From positions 1 to 14,764 of the forward strand of contig JAEZJP010000328.1 of assembly GCA_023415715.1 (NCBI GenBank): 14,764 nucleotides of DNA, written 5' to 3'. Below the pieces are notes generated by a model. The model saw only the letters and a list, made by a program, of their open reading frames with translations, made no database searches and was not told the origin of the DNA. Of the stretch, positions 6,035 through 13,398 are shown piece by piece. The translations under genes were made by a program, and so were the position numbers. The stretch is from Bacillota bacterium (GTDB taxonomy: Bacteria > Bacillota > Clostridia > Christensenellales > Aristaeellaceae). How positions within the stretch are numbered: the first letter of the stretch is position 1; each line of letters opens with the position of its first letter.

Positions 6035-8332
6035 ATGTGGATGCTGCTTGAAAACGGTTCGTCATTTGTAGTGTTTGGACAAGGGGAAGAAAAGCTTCGT
6101 CTTGAAGCGGTTCGCTTGGGATGTTTTCGGATTACGCAAACCCGCTTAAAAGACTTTCTTCTTAAAAGTGAGCCGATGCTCCTTCGGGCCAATGCGCAAT
6201 CATGCCTCACCGTTTTGGAGACCGAAGAAGCGTATACCATCTCCACCAGCCTGTTCTGCGCCGAGCTTCAGCGTAAAACAGGGGCGCTGTCCTATGCGGC
6301 GGCGGATGGTACTATCCTCATTCGCGAACCTGAGCGCGATGGCCGGCTCCTGCGCGATATCCAGGTGCGGCGTTACCGCTACGAAAGCAACGCAAAGGTG
6401 GTAGAGCATCAAAGCGTGGACGGTGCCCGGGTTACGGCAGCCGGCGAGCCCTATGTGGACCGCAAAGGGTTTGCGGTGCGGCTGTCCTTTATGTTTCATG
6501 AGGATGAAGCGCTTTTCGGCCTGGGGCAGCATGAGCAGCGGACGCTGAATCTTCGCGGATCGCATCAATTTTTGTACCAGCACAACCTGAAAATCAGCTG
6601 CCCTGTGCTGCTTTCCTCCCGCGGCTGGGGCCTGCTTATGAATACCTGCTCATTCGCAAGCTTCCATGATGATGCATTTGGCAGTTACCTTGCCGCAGAC
6701 ACGGCGAATGAACTGGACTATTTTGTTTTCTTCGGGAAATCTTTGGACGGCTGTGTGACAATGCTGCGGGACCTCACGGGAGACGCGCCGCTGCCGCCCA
6801 AATGGGCCTTTGGCTATCTGCAAAGCAAAGAGCGCTATGTTTCGCAGCAAGAGCTGCTTGACACTGCGAAGGAATACCGCAATAGGAAAATACCGCTCGA
6901 CGCAGTGGTGCAGGACTGGTGCTCCTGGCCCGAAGGGCAATGGGGGCAAAAGAGTGTGGATGAAAAGCGCTATCCCGACCTCAAAGGGACGTCAGAGCAG
7001 CTGCATACCATGGGCTGCCATTTGATGTGGTCCATATGGCCCAATATGACAGGGGACGGCGCCGACCGGCTGGACTTTGAAAAGCGGGGGCTGCTGCTGG
7101 GCAACCGCTCCACCTATGATGCTTTCCAACCAGAAGGAAGGTCGCTGTACTGGGAGCAGGCGGACAAAGGCCTGTATCAAAACGGTGTGGATGCCTGGTG
7201 GTGCGACTGCACGGAACCGTTTGAAGCCGACTGGCACGGCGATGACCCCATGACGTGTGAAGAGCGGATGCAGGTAAATGTTTCAGAATTCAAGCGGTAT
7301 ATTGATCCTGCCCTCATCAACGCGTATTCCATCTATCATTCGAAGGGAATGTACGAGGGCCAGCGCGCCGCGGATGAAAGCAAGCGTGTGCTTATATTAA
7401 CGCGTTCAGGCTTCCCCGGCCAGCAAAGGTACGGCACCTTTGTGTGGAACGGGGATACGTCCGCTACATGGACACAGCTTCAGGCTTGGATCCCCAACGC
7501 ACTGAACCTGTGCGCCACCGGCATACCTTATTGGACGCAGGACGTTGGAGCATTCTTTGTCAAACGGTGGAAGCAGTGGTTCGGCAGGGGAGAATACGAA
7601 CAGGGCGTGGAAGACAGCGAATACCGTGAGCTGTATTTGCGGTGGTTCCAGGCAAGCACCTTCCTGCCCATGCTGCGCGCCCACGGCACCGACACCCCTA
7701 GGGAGGTATGGCGCTTTGGCTCACCCGGCGAGACTGTTTACGACGGTCTCGTTCATATGATTGAACTTCGAATGCGGCTGCTGCCCTACCTGTATTCCCT
7801 TGCCGCCGGCGTCACCTTCCGGCGCGGCACAATGCTTAGGATGCTGGCCTTTGATTTCATGCATGACAAAACGGCCCGGGAGGTCATGGACCAATACATG
7901 CTGGGCCATGCCCTGCTTGTATGCCCCGTGCTTACAAAAGGAGCGCGTTCAAGGAGGGTGTATCTGCCTTCCGGTACTGACTGGTATGATTTCCACACAG
8001 GCCGGCGTTTTGCGGGAGGGCAGTGGATTTTATCCGATGCGCCTTTGGAAACCATTCCGTTATATGTTCGCGCGGGCAGCATTCTTCCGCTTGGCCCTAT
8101 AAAGCAATATGCTGCGGAGAAGGCAGACCTGCCGCTGACGATCCGGATTTACGCAGGGGAGGACGGGGCGTTCGATCTGTACGGCGACGCGGGCGACGGA
8201 TACGGCTATGAAAACGGCGAATACGCCTGGCTGCATTTTAAGTGGCATAACGCGCAAAGAAAGCTTTCCCATGAAGCGGAGGGCGATGCTATGTATCTTC
8301 CAAACGATTGGCAAGTGGATATCATAGGATAG
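6035..8332 (+). CDS. glycoside hydrolase family 31 enzyme, possible alpha-xylosidase
   Basis: This 765-residue retaining alpha-glycosidase has no signal peptide, so it is probably cytoplasmic. An N-terminal mutarotase-like beta domain ends near residue 250 (FGLGQHEQRTLNLRG at 161-175). The TIM barrel begins at PLPPKWAFGYLQSKERY (252-268) and includes PLDAVVQDW (287-295). WWCDCTEPFEADW (388-400) holds the nucleophile Asp391. TRSGFPGQQRYGT (456-468) and WNGDTSATW (471-479) follow, the latter with the acid/base Asp474. GIPYWTQDVGAFF (496-508) and MLRAHGTDTPREVW (546-559) complete the site. Beta domains form the C-terminus (about 625-765). The QSKERY, QDW and WWxDxxEP motifs resemble the GH31 group rich in alpha-xylosidases, and the GH39 gene in the divergent unit supports a xylose-containing substrate. 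Alpha-glucosidase or another alpha-glycosidase activity is not excluded. The gene follows the AraC gene by 65 bases, so they are likely co-transcribed. Its last 11 bases overlap the end of the response regulator gene on the other strand. Confidence 0.92.
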   Translation: MWMLLENGSSFVVFGQGEEKLRLEAVRLGCFRITQTRLKDFLLKSEPMLLRANAQSCLTVLETEEAYTISTSLFCAELQRKTGALSYAAADGTILIREPERDGRLLRDIQVRRYRYESNAKVVEHQSVDGARVTAAGEPYVDRKGFAVRLSFMFHEDEALFGLGQHEQRTLNLRGSHQFLYQHNLKISCPVLLSSRGWGLLMNTCSFASFHDDAFGSYLAADTANELDYFVFFGKSLDGCVTMLRDLTGDAPLPPKWAFGYLQSKERYVSQQELLDTAKEYRNRKIPLDAVVQDWCSWPEGQWGQKSVDEKRYPDLKGTSEQLHTMGCHLMWSIWPNMTGDGADRLDFEKRGLLLGNRSTYDAFQPEGRSLYWEQADKGLYQNGVDAWWCDCTEPFEADWHGDDPMTCEERMQVNVSEFKRYIDPALINAYSIYHSKGMYEGQRAADESKRVLILTRSGFPGQQRYGTFVWNGDTSATWTQLQAWIPNALNLCATGIPYWTQDVGAFFVKRWKQWFGRGEYEQGVEDSEYRELYLRWFQASTFLPMLRAHGTDTPREVWRFGSPGETVYDGLVHMIELRMRLLPYLYSLAAGVTFRRGTMLRMLAFDFMHDKTAREVMDQYMLGHALLVCPVLTKGARSRRVYLPSGTDWYDFHTGRRFAGGQWILSDAPLETIPLYVRAGSILPLGPIKQYAAEKADLPLTIRIYAGEDGAFDLYGDAGDGYGYENGEYAWLHFKWHNAQRKLSHEAEGDAMYLPNDWQVDIIG

Positions 8333-9920
8333 CATGACTTCCCGTTTCTTTCACCATATCCCTGTATTCCTGCGGGGATATGCCTTTGTGCTTTCTGAAA
8401 AAGCGGGCGAAATATCCGGAGGATGTAAAGCCTGTCTCCATTGCAATTTCAAGGATTTTCATCTTTGATTCCCGAAGCAGGCGGCAGGCTTTGTTAAGCC
8501 GCTGTTCCCGTATGAATTCGCTTAAGCCGATTCCGGACTTTTCCTTATAAATGCGGGAAAGATACACCGGGTGGAAAAAGGTTGCCTCCGCTATGCGGGT
8601 CAGGGGAATATCCTCGTTTAGATGCGCACGGATATAGGCATTCACTTCGTCCACGATGCTTTGCCGGCGCGTGTCGGCTTTTTTGCCTTGCAGTTCAAAA
8701 ACCATATGGCTAAGTCCGCTTAAATCCTCTTTGGCTGCCATGGGATCGGGATAATCCCTGAGCCTTTGCTCCTTTTGACGAAGGAGTTCCATTTGAAGCT
8801 GACAGTCGCCGGCAAAGCTTTCCAGGCAGGAGGTGATGAGCAGCTTCATCATGTCAAAGACTACTTCGGCATATTGCCCATCCGGGTCGCGCTCCACCGT
8901 GTTCCACAGGCCGGCCTCGCTTTCGCGGTACAAATCCCTTTGGCCGGTCAGGAGATATTCGTTCAGCTCATGCAAGCGCCTTGGAATGTCCGTGCGCTCA
9001 AGATTGGCGGGCATTCCCTCGTGAATGGGGCCTGACGTTGTGAACGGAAAAGTCAGCAGCTCGCCCTGGGTAGGGCATAATTCGTTCAGCTTGCGAAGGA
9101 TCTGCATGTTTGCCATGGACAGGGAGGCCCAGGGGATCTCGCTTTCGAGCATCGCCATGATGACGCCGGCGCCCTTTTCTTCCAGCAGCCGCTGTGCCGT
9201 TTGCAAAAGCCGGTTCAGCTCGCCCGTATCGTTTGTCATATCGCCCTGAGCCAATAAAGCCAGCTCGCGTTTGTTCATATCCACAATAACAAGCCTGAAC
9301 CTGTCCTTCATCAGCGATTCTATCATATCCATCGCCGCATGCAGCGGCGCGTTGGGCTCCCTGAATATGCACAAAGCCAGCATAAGATGCTTTTCCAAAC
9401 GCAGCGGGATATTCCACAAAAGCAGGTTTTTCTCTATCTGATCCGCCTGTATCTTCGGCTGATACAAAAGCTGATCCATCATTTCCCGTATATACAGAGG
9501 CCGTGCCTGGGCAAAAAGAGGATTATCCAATAGGCGCTTGGCATCGTCTGTCAGCGCTTTCATGGCGTTTTCAATCGTTTCGATGATCTGGCCGTCGCCA
9601 TCGCTTTTGAGCACGTAATCAAACGCCTGCTGGCGCAGCGCCTGCTGGGCATACTGAAAATTAGAATACCCCGTAAGATAGATCACCTTCATAAACGGCC
9701 AGCGCCGGCTTGCCCATTGGTGGAGCGTCAAGCCCGAGGTTTCGGGCATATTGATGTCCGTCAGCAGGATATCGATGCGCTCGTTCTCCATCAGCGCCCT
9801 GGCGTCCAGCGCACTGTAGCGGCGGTATACAACAAGCCGGTCGGCAAACGCCTCCTGCAGCATTTCATACAGGCAATCCGCTATGATCACTTCGTCATCC
9901 ACAATCAGCAGAGACATCAT
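8322..9920 (-). CDS. response regulator, YesN type (receiver plus AraC-type HTH)
   Basis: This 532-residue protein should be the transcriptional output of the kinase encoded just upstream. The receiver domain covers residues 1 to about 125. It has the acidic pair Asp8/Asp9 (LLIVDDE), the phospho-acceptor Asp55 (LLTDINMPE), Thr83 (YLTGYS) and Lys105 (YVLKSDGDG). A long middle region (about 130-415) has no motif I recognise, as is usual in YesN proteins. The C-terminal AraC-type double HTH spans about 425-525. Set 1 is at about 440-459 (LTRIAEATFFHPVYLSRIYK) and set 2 at about 490-509, with the final ISPQEYRDM signature. AAGGAGG (9930-9936) lies 9 bases before the ATG. The start overlaps the kinase gene by 26 bases, so the pair is translationally coupled. 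Likely targets are the transporter genes nearby. No target site can be named. Confidence 0.94.
   Translation of the reverse strand: MMSLLIVDDEVIIADCLYEMLQEAFADRLVVYRRYSALDARALMENERIDILLTDINMPETSGLTLHQWASRRWPFMKVIYLTGYSNFQYAQQALRQQAFDYVLKSDGDGQIIETIENAMKALTDDAKRLLDNPLFAQARPLYIREMMDQLLYQPKIQADQIEKNLLLWNIPLRLEKHLMLALCIFREPNAPLHAAMDMIESLMKDRFRLVIVDMNKRELALLAQGDMTNDTGELNRLLQTAQRLLEEKGAGVIMAMLESEIPWASLSMANMQILRKLNELCPTQGELLTFPFTTSGPIHEGMPANLERTDIPRRLHELNEYLLTGQRDLYRESEAGLWNTVERDPDGQYAEVVFDMMKLLITSCLESFAGDCQLQMELLRQKEQRLRDYPDPMAAKEDLSGLSHMVFELQGKKADTRRQSIVDEVNAYIRAHLNEDIPLTRIAEATFFHPVYLSRIYKEKSGIGLSEFIREQRLNKACRLLRESKMKILEIAMETGFTSSGYFARFFRKHKGISPQEYRDMVKETGSHAIL
8355..8382 (+). terminator. weak stem-loop after GH31, inside the opposing gene
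   Basis: CATATCCC (8355-8362) and GGGATATG (8375-8382) form an 8-bp stem with a 12-base loop, 22 bases after the GH31 stop. The plus strand then reads CCTTTGTGCTTTC, a broken T-rich stretch. No better terminator for GH31 is visible. The stem lies in the conserved GISPQEYRDM codons of the response regulator gene, so it may be coincidental. Confidence 0.25.
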
Positions 9921-11658
9921 CCTGTCCGGCCTCCTTCCTGGGAAAGGTAATGGACACGCTTAATCCCTTATGGATGCTTTCCAGGTGCAGGCTGCATTTA
10001 TCGCCATAGCGAAGCGCCAGCCGCCGGTTGAGGTTGTACAGCGCGCTCCCCTCGTGCAATTCCCCGCTGCGAATGCGGTCGCTCAGCGCGGCCACCTGCT
10101 GTTCGTCCATGTTTCCGCCATTGTCGGCGACCCTTACGCGGAACCATGTATCCGTGTACTGATAATGGAGTTCCACATACCCGCCGGCTGTTACATCCTT
10201 TACCCCATGCTCAAAGGCATTCTCCGCCAGCGGCTGCAGGATGATGGCTGGAATACGCTCACCGGCAATGGCTTCCGGAAGCTGATCAGCCGCAACGGTT
10301 ATACGCGGCGCAAACCGGACCTGCTGGATCTTAAGGTAGGTTTCCACATGCTTCACCTCATCCCTTAAGGCAACCTCCGACTCACTGGACTGCGTGATAT
10401 ACCGGTAGTAATTGCTGAGGTTCAGGCTGAAATCAGCTACGTCCTCATTCCCCTCTTTTTGGGCCATGCGATAGATCAGAAACAGCGAATTGTAAAAGAA
10501 GTGGGGATTGATCTGCATCTGCAGCTGCATCAGCTCAGCCTTTTGCGCGCGGAACCGTTCCTCATACACATCCGCCGCCAGCTTTTCGATTCGCTTTACC
10601 ATCATATGGAAGCGTTCCTCGATCACCTGCAGTTCATTGTAGCGTTTGGATATGGAAAAATCAGAGCTTTTTTCAACGCTCCCCATCGCTTCGTAAATGG
10701 CGTTCATGGGGCGGTACACCGCCGTGCGGAAATAGACCAGATATCCAGCCAGGAGCATAGCCGCCATGCCTGTCAGTATCCACATCCAGTACCTGTGCCG
10801 TGTCAGCGGTTCAAGCATGGGGCTCACAACTTTATAATAATGCAGCTCCATGTGCAGGGAGGGGATCCGCTTTTCCGACAGGATATATTGGTTGTCATGA
10901 TAGAGAAGAAACGCATTGCCGCCTGCTTTTTCTTTCAGCAGCTGCGCAGCCGAACCGGTCGCGGCAAATATGCTGCCGTCCTCATTGAGCAGCGCGAACT
11001 GCGTTGCTTCATCGCCGCTCATCATAAGGATGCCGGAAAGCGCGTCTTCAGGCGCTATGCCAAGGGCGATCAAAAAAGCCGTCTGGCCGGAAAGAGCCCT
11101 TTGCAGCGTCAGATAACAGCTCCCGTTATACATTACGACACTGCTTTGCAAAGACGAAGAAGACGGCGCGGAAGCCAGCCTGCCGTACAGCCGGATATCC
11201 AGGTCGTTAAAAATCGGGTCTGTTGGCGAGATGGTTCCGTTCATCCCGGGCAAAAGGATCTGCGCGGTATCCGCAAGGGTGCTGAACCGCCTGATGCGCA
11301 TCAGATGATTGGACAGAGATTTAATATATTCGGTCCTTTGATAATCGCTGAGGATCTGATTGGAAATAACAAAGCGGAGCAGGTTCTGGTCGCCTGCCAA
11401 TTCCTGCGCGGAGGTCAAAAGCGCGTTCAGCTCCAGTTCCAGGCTTTGAACAATGAAGCCGGTTTCCGCATCAACCGACCTCCTCAAATCAAAATCGACA
11501 TATTGTATCCCCAGGGTGTTTAAGTATATCCCCACGCCGTAAAAAATCACGATGACCAAAACCGTCATCAGCAGTAGGCGGTTGTACACACTTTTCCTAA
11601 GGCGAAAGCCCTTGCCCCGCATGCTGTCATGCCCCCTGTCCGGCACGGCCCTTCTCAT
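9895..11658 (-). CDS. sensor histidine kinase, YesM type
   Basis: This membrane-bound kinase has 587 residues from the ATG at 11658. TM1 is at about residues 25-47 and TM2 at about 289-310 (YWMWILTGMAAMLLAGYLVYF). Between them lies an extracytoplasmic domain of about 240 residues, probably Cache-like. A HAMP-like linker (about 311-362) leads to the His_kinase core, with MQINPHFFYN holding the phospho-acceptor His386 and the N box at Asn480 (AENAFEHGV). The glycine motifs deviate: ADNGGNMDE (511-519) lacks the final Gly of DxGxG, and GSALYNLNRRL (537-547) has Ala where GxGLxN has its second Gly. The ATG overlaps the binding-protein stop as ATGA, but no ribosome binding site precedes it. A start at 11622, with AGGGGG 9 bases upstream, would give 575 residues. 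It overlaps the response regulator by 26 bases. The signal may be a sugar or sugar-loaded binding protein. Confidence 0.92.
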   Translation of the reverse strand: MRRAVPDRGHDSMRGKGFRLRKSVYNRLLLMTVLVIVIFYGVGIYLNTLGIQYVDFDLRRSVDAETGFIVQSLELELNALLTSAQELAGDQNLLRFVISNQILSDYQRTEYIKSLSNHLMRIRRFSTLADTAQILLPGMNGTISPTDPIFNDLDIRLYGRLASAPSSSSLQSSVVMYNGSCYLTLQRALSGQTAFLIALGIAPEDALSGILMMSGDEATQFALLNEDGSIFAATGSAAQLLKEKAGGNAFLLYHDNQYILSEKRIPSLHMELHYYKVVSPMLEPLTRHRYWMWILTGMAAMLLAGYLVYFRTAVYRPMNAIYEAMGSVEKSSDFSISKRYNELQVIEERFHMMVKRIEKLAADVYEERFRAQKAELMQLQMQINPHFFYNSLFLIYRMAQKEGNEDVADFSLNLSNYYRYITQSSESEVALRDEVKHVETYLKIQQVRFAPRITVAADQLPEAIAGERIPAIILQPLAENAFEHGVKDVTAGGYVELHYQYTDTWFRVRVADNGGNMDEQQVAALSDRIRSGELHEGSALYNLNRRLALRYGDKCSLHLESIHKGLSVSITFPRKEAGQDDVSADCG

Positions 11659-13298
11659 TTAAATGTTTGGAGCCGATACCAGCTGTTGACTTCGTCCGTT
11701 ATTTGCTGTCCGCCCAGGGCGTAAAAGTCGCTGACAAACCGGTCAAAGCTTTCAATAGGCGCGTCGCCCAGTATGATTTTCGTAAAAACCTCGTTTTGCA
11801 TGGCTTTCAGCGTGGACAAGAAATCGCTCATGGTTTCGGTGGGGGCTGCCGTGTATCTGTCGGTGACGATGCGCCCGCTATTGAGATAATCTCTGTAAAT
11901 GCTGTAGGCGCCGTCCGGACCGTAAACGCGCTCCCACCCCCATAACGCGAAGCCTTCTTTGGAACCCTGCGCAAACAGATCCAGCTTTTTTTGAATGCTC
12001 AATGCCTCGCCTTTCAAATGGGATGTGTCGCCGAGTATGCGCGCATCTTCAAGCTGCAAAAACGCATCTATGTTTTTGTTGGGCATTTCGGGGTAAATAG
12101 GTGAAAGCTTCCAAATGGATTCCGAGTCGATAGGCGCGTAATAGATGCTGTTTTGATTGTTTTCGCCCCAGTTTGTATCGATGTACAGATTGTACATCTT
12201 CACAAGCGCTTCAGGATGCGCCGCATCCTTACGGACCACCGTCCATTTGTTGGTGACGGAGCTGGTCTGCGTAAGCGCCTCATGACCGGTTGCGGTCACG
12301 ATGGGGAGCGCCTGCCATTGCGCCTTTGGGTCCGCGTTTTTGTTGTACTGCAGCGGCCATATGGCATTCCACTGCGCGCCGTACACAATGCCCGCATGAC
12401 CGGTAGTGGTAAGCTCCGCCACCTTGCTGGCATCATTCACGCCAAACTCGGGATCGATAAGACCGCTTTCATACATTTTGTTCAGGGCAGCAAGCGCTTC
12501 ACGCGCGCCGGGAAGGGTGGAGCCGTATATCAGCCTGCCGTCTTTTTCTATCCAGATATTGGGATATGCATCAAAGGCATTGAAGAAGCCCTTCAGGCTG
12601 CCAAACCCATCCCAGAGACTGCTGGTAAATACGGGGCCGTAAGTATCGGCTTTCCCGTTCCCATCAAAATCCGCTTCGGAAAACGCCTGGGCAACGGCCA
12701 TCAAATCCTTCATGGTGGTTGGCTTCTCAAGCCCCAGCCTTTGCAGCCAGTCTGTGCGGATCCAGACGTAATCCACCTCTTTATCCGTGGCCGTCTGCGG
12801 CAAACCGTAGAGCCTCCCGTTGATGGTGGCAATTTCAAACGGTTCCATTCCACCTTTTGCCAGCACCTCTTTGGTAAAGCCGGTGGCATAGGTTTCATAG
12901 ATTTCATCCAGCGGCATGATCATATCCGCCTGGGCAAGCTGCCGCATCTGCAGCGCGGATACATTGAAAAACTCCGGGATGGCTCCCGTAATGATAGACA
13001 AATCAAGCTTTTGCTCATACTCGTCGCCATCTTTTACGACCCAGTCATAGGCAACGCTGATGCCCAGCTTTTCCTTATACAGGTCTGTCCAGAGGTTATC
13101 CACAATGGTTTTATCGGGATGCTGCGCGAAATAATTATCATTCAGCGTATTATCCACACACCGTACGAAATGCACGGTGATCCCAGGCTCATATTTCCCG
13201 TAAGGATCGGCCGACTCCGCTGTTGCACGCAGCATAATAAAGAGCAGGGCCGCCATCATAACCGCAGGCAGGGCTAGCCTTTTCAGCAATGATCTCAT
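11655..13298 (-). CDS. extracellular solute-binding protein (LplA/YtcQ type), SBP 2, linked to kinase
   Basis: This binding protein has 547 residues from the ATG at 13298. The signal peptide has RSLLKR, a hydrophobic core at about 8-23 and RATA|ES as the likely cleavage site after residue 27, with no lipobox cysteine. The mature protein has class features of large sugar-binding proteins: INGRLYGLPQ (159-168), VWIRTDWLQRLGL (178-190) and a calcium-binding-like loop DFDGNGKAD (210-218). Its stop overlaps the kinase start as ATGA, tying its synthesis to the sensor. The start is uncertain. An ATG at 13337 is in frame but would lie only about 4 bases from the predicted transcription start and lacks a ribosome binding site. 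A TTG at 13289 has GGAAGG 9 bases upstream. Because it is of the LplA class while the upstream permeases are of the UgpA/UgpE class, it may be a signalling receptor for the kinase instead of, or as well as, a transport component. Confidence 0.87.
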   Translation of the reverse strand: MRSLLKRLALPAVMMAALLFIMLRATAESADPYGKYEPGITVHFVRCVDNTLNDNYFAQHPDKTIVDNLWTDLYKEKLGISVAYDWVVKDGDEYEQKLDLSIITGAIPEFFNVSALQMRQLAQADMIMPLDEIYETYATGFTKEVLAKGGMEPFEIATINGRLYGLPQTATDKEVDYVWIRTDWLQRLGLEKPTTMKDLMAVAQAFSEADFDGNGKADTYGPVFTSSLWDGFGSLKGFFNAFDAYPNIWIEKDGRLIYGSTLPGAREALAALNKMYESGLIDPEFGVNDASKVAELTTTGHAGIVYGAQWNAIWPLQYNKNADPKAQWQALPIVTATGHEALTQTSSVTNKWTVVRKDAAHPEALVKMYNLYIDTNWGENNQNSIYYAPIDSESIWKLSPIYPEMPNKNIDAFLQLEDARILGDTSHLKGEALSIQKKLDLFAQGSKEGFALWGWERVYGPDGAYSIYRDYLNSGRIVTDRYTAAPTETMSDFLSTLKAMQNEVFTKIILGDAPIESFDRFVSDFYALGGQQITDEVNSWYRLQTFK

Positions 13299-13347
13299 CC
13301 TTCCAAGGCATCGGTATTGAAAAGGGATTCCCGGCATCTATAGTTCA

Positions 13348-13376
13348 ATTATAATGCAATCGAGCCGCTCATTCAA
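13348..13376 (-). promoter_or_regulatory. promoter of the SBP 2-kinase-regulator module
   Basis: On the minus strand TTGAAT (13371-13376) and a perfect TATAAT (13348-13353) are separated by exactly 17 bases, a good sigma-A promoter. It sits in the 100-base gap between the UgpE-like permease stop (13399) and the SBP 2 start, so the sensory genes can be expressed apart from the permeases. The predicted start, about 13341, argues against the ATG at 13337 as the SBP 2 start. I see no terminator ahead of it, so read-through from the permeases is also likely. Confidence 0.65.
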
Positions 13377-13398
13377 TGCCGGCTGCCGTAAATGCCGT

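Noticed and set aside
10459..13277. Long plus-strand frames of 354 and 374 codons
   Set aside because: They are antisense to the kinase and SBP 2, rich in His, Gln and Arg, without recognisable motifs or ribosome binding sites.
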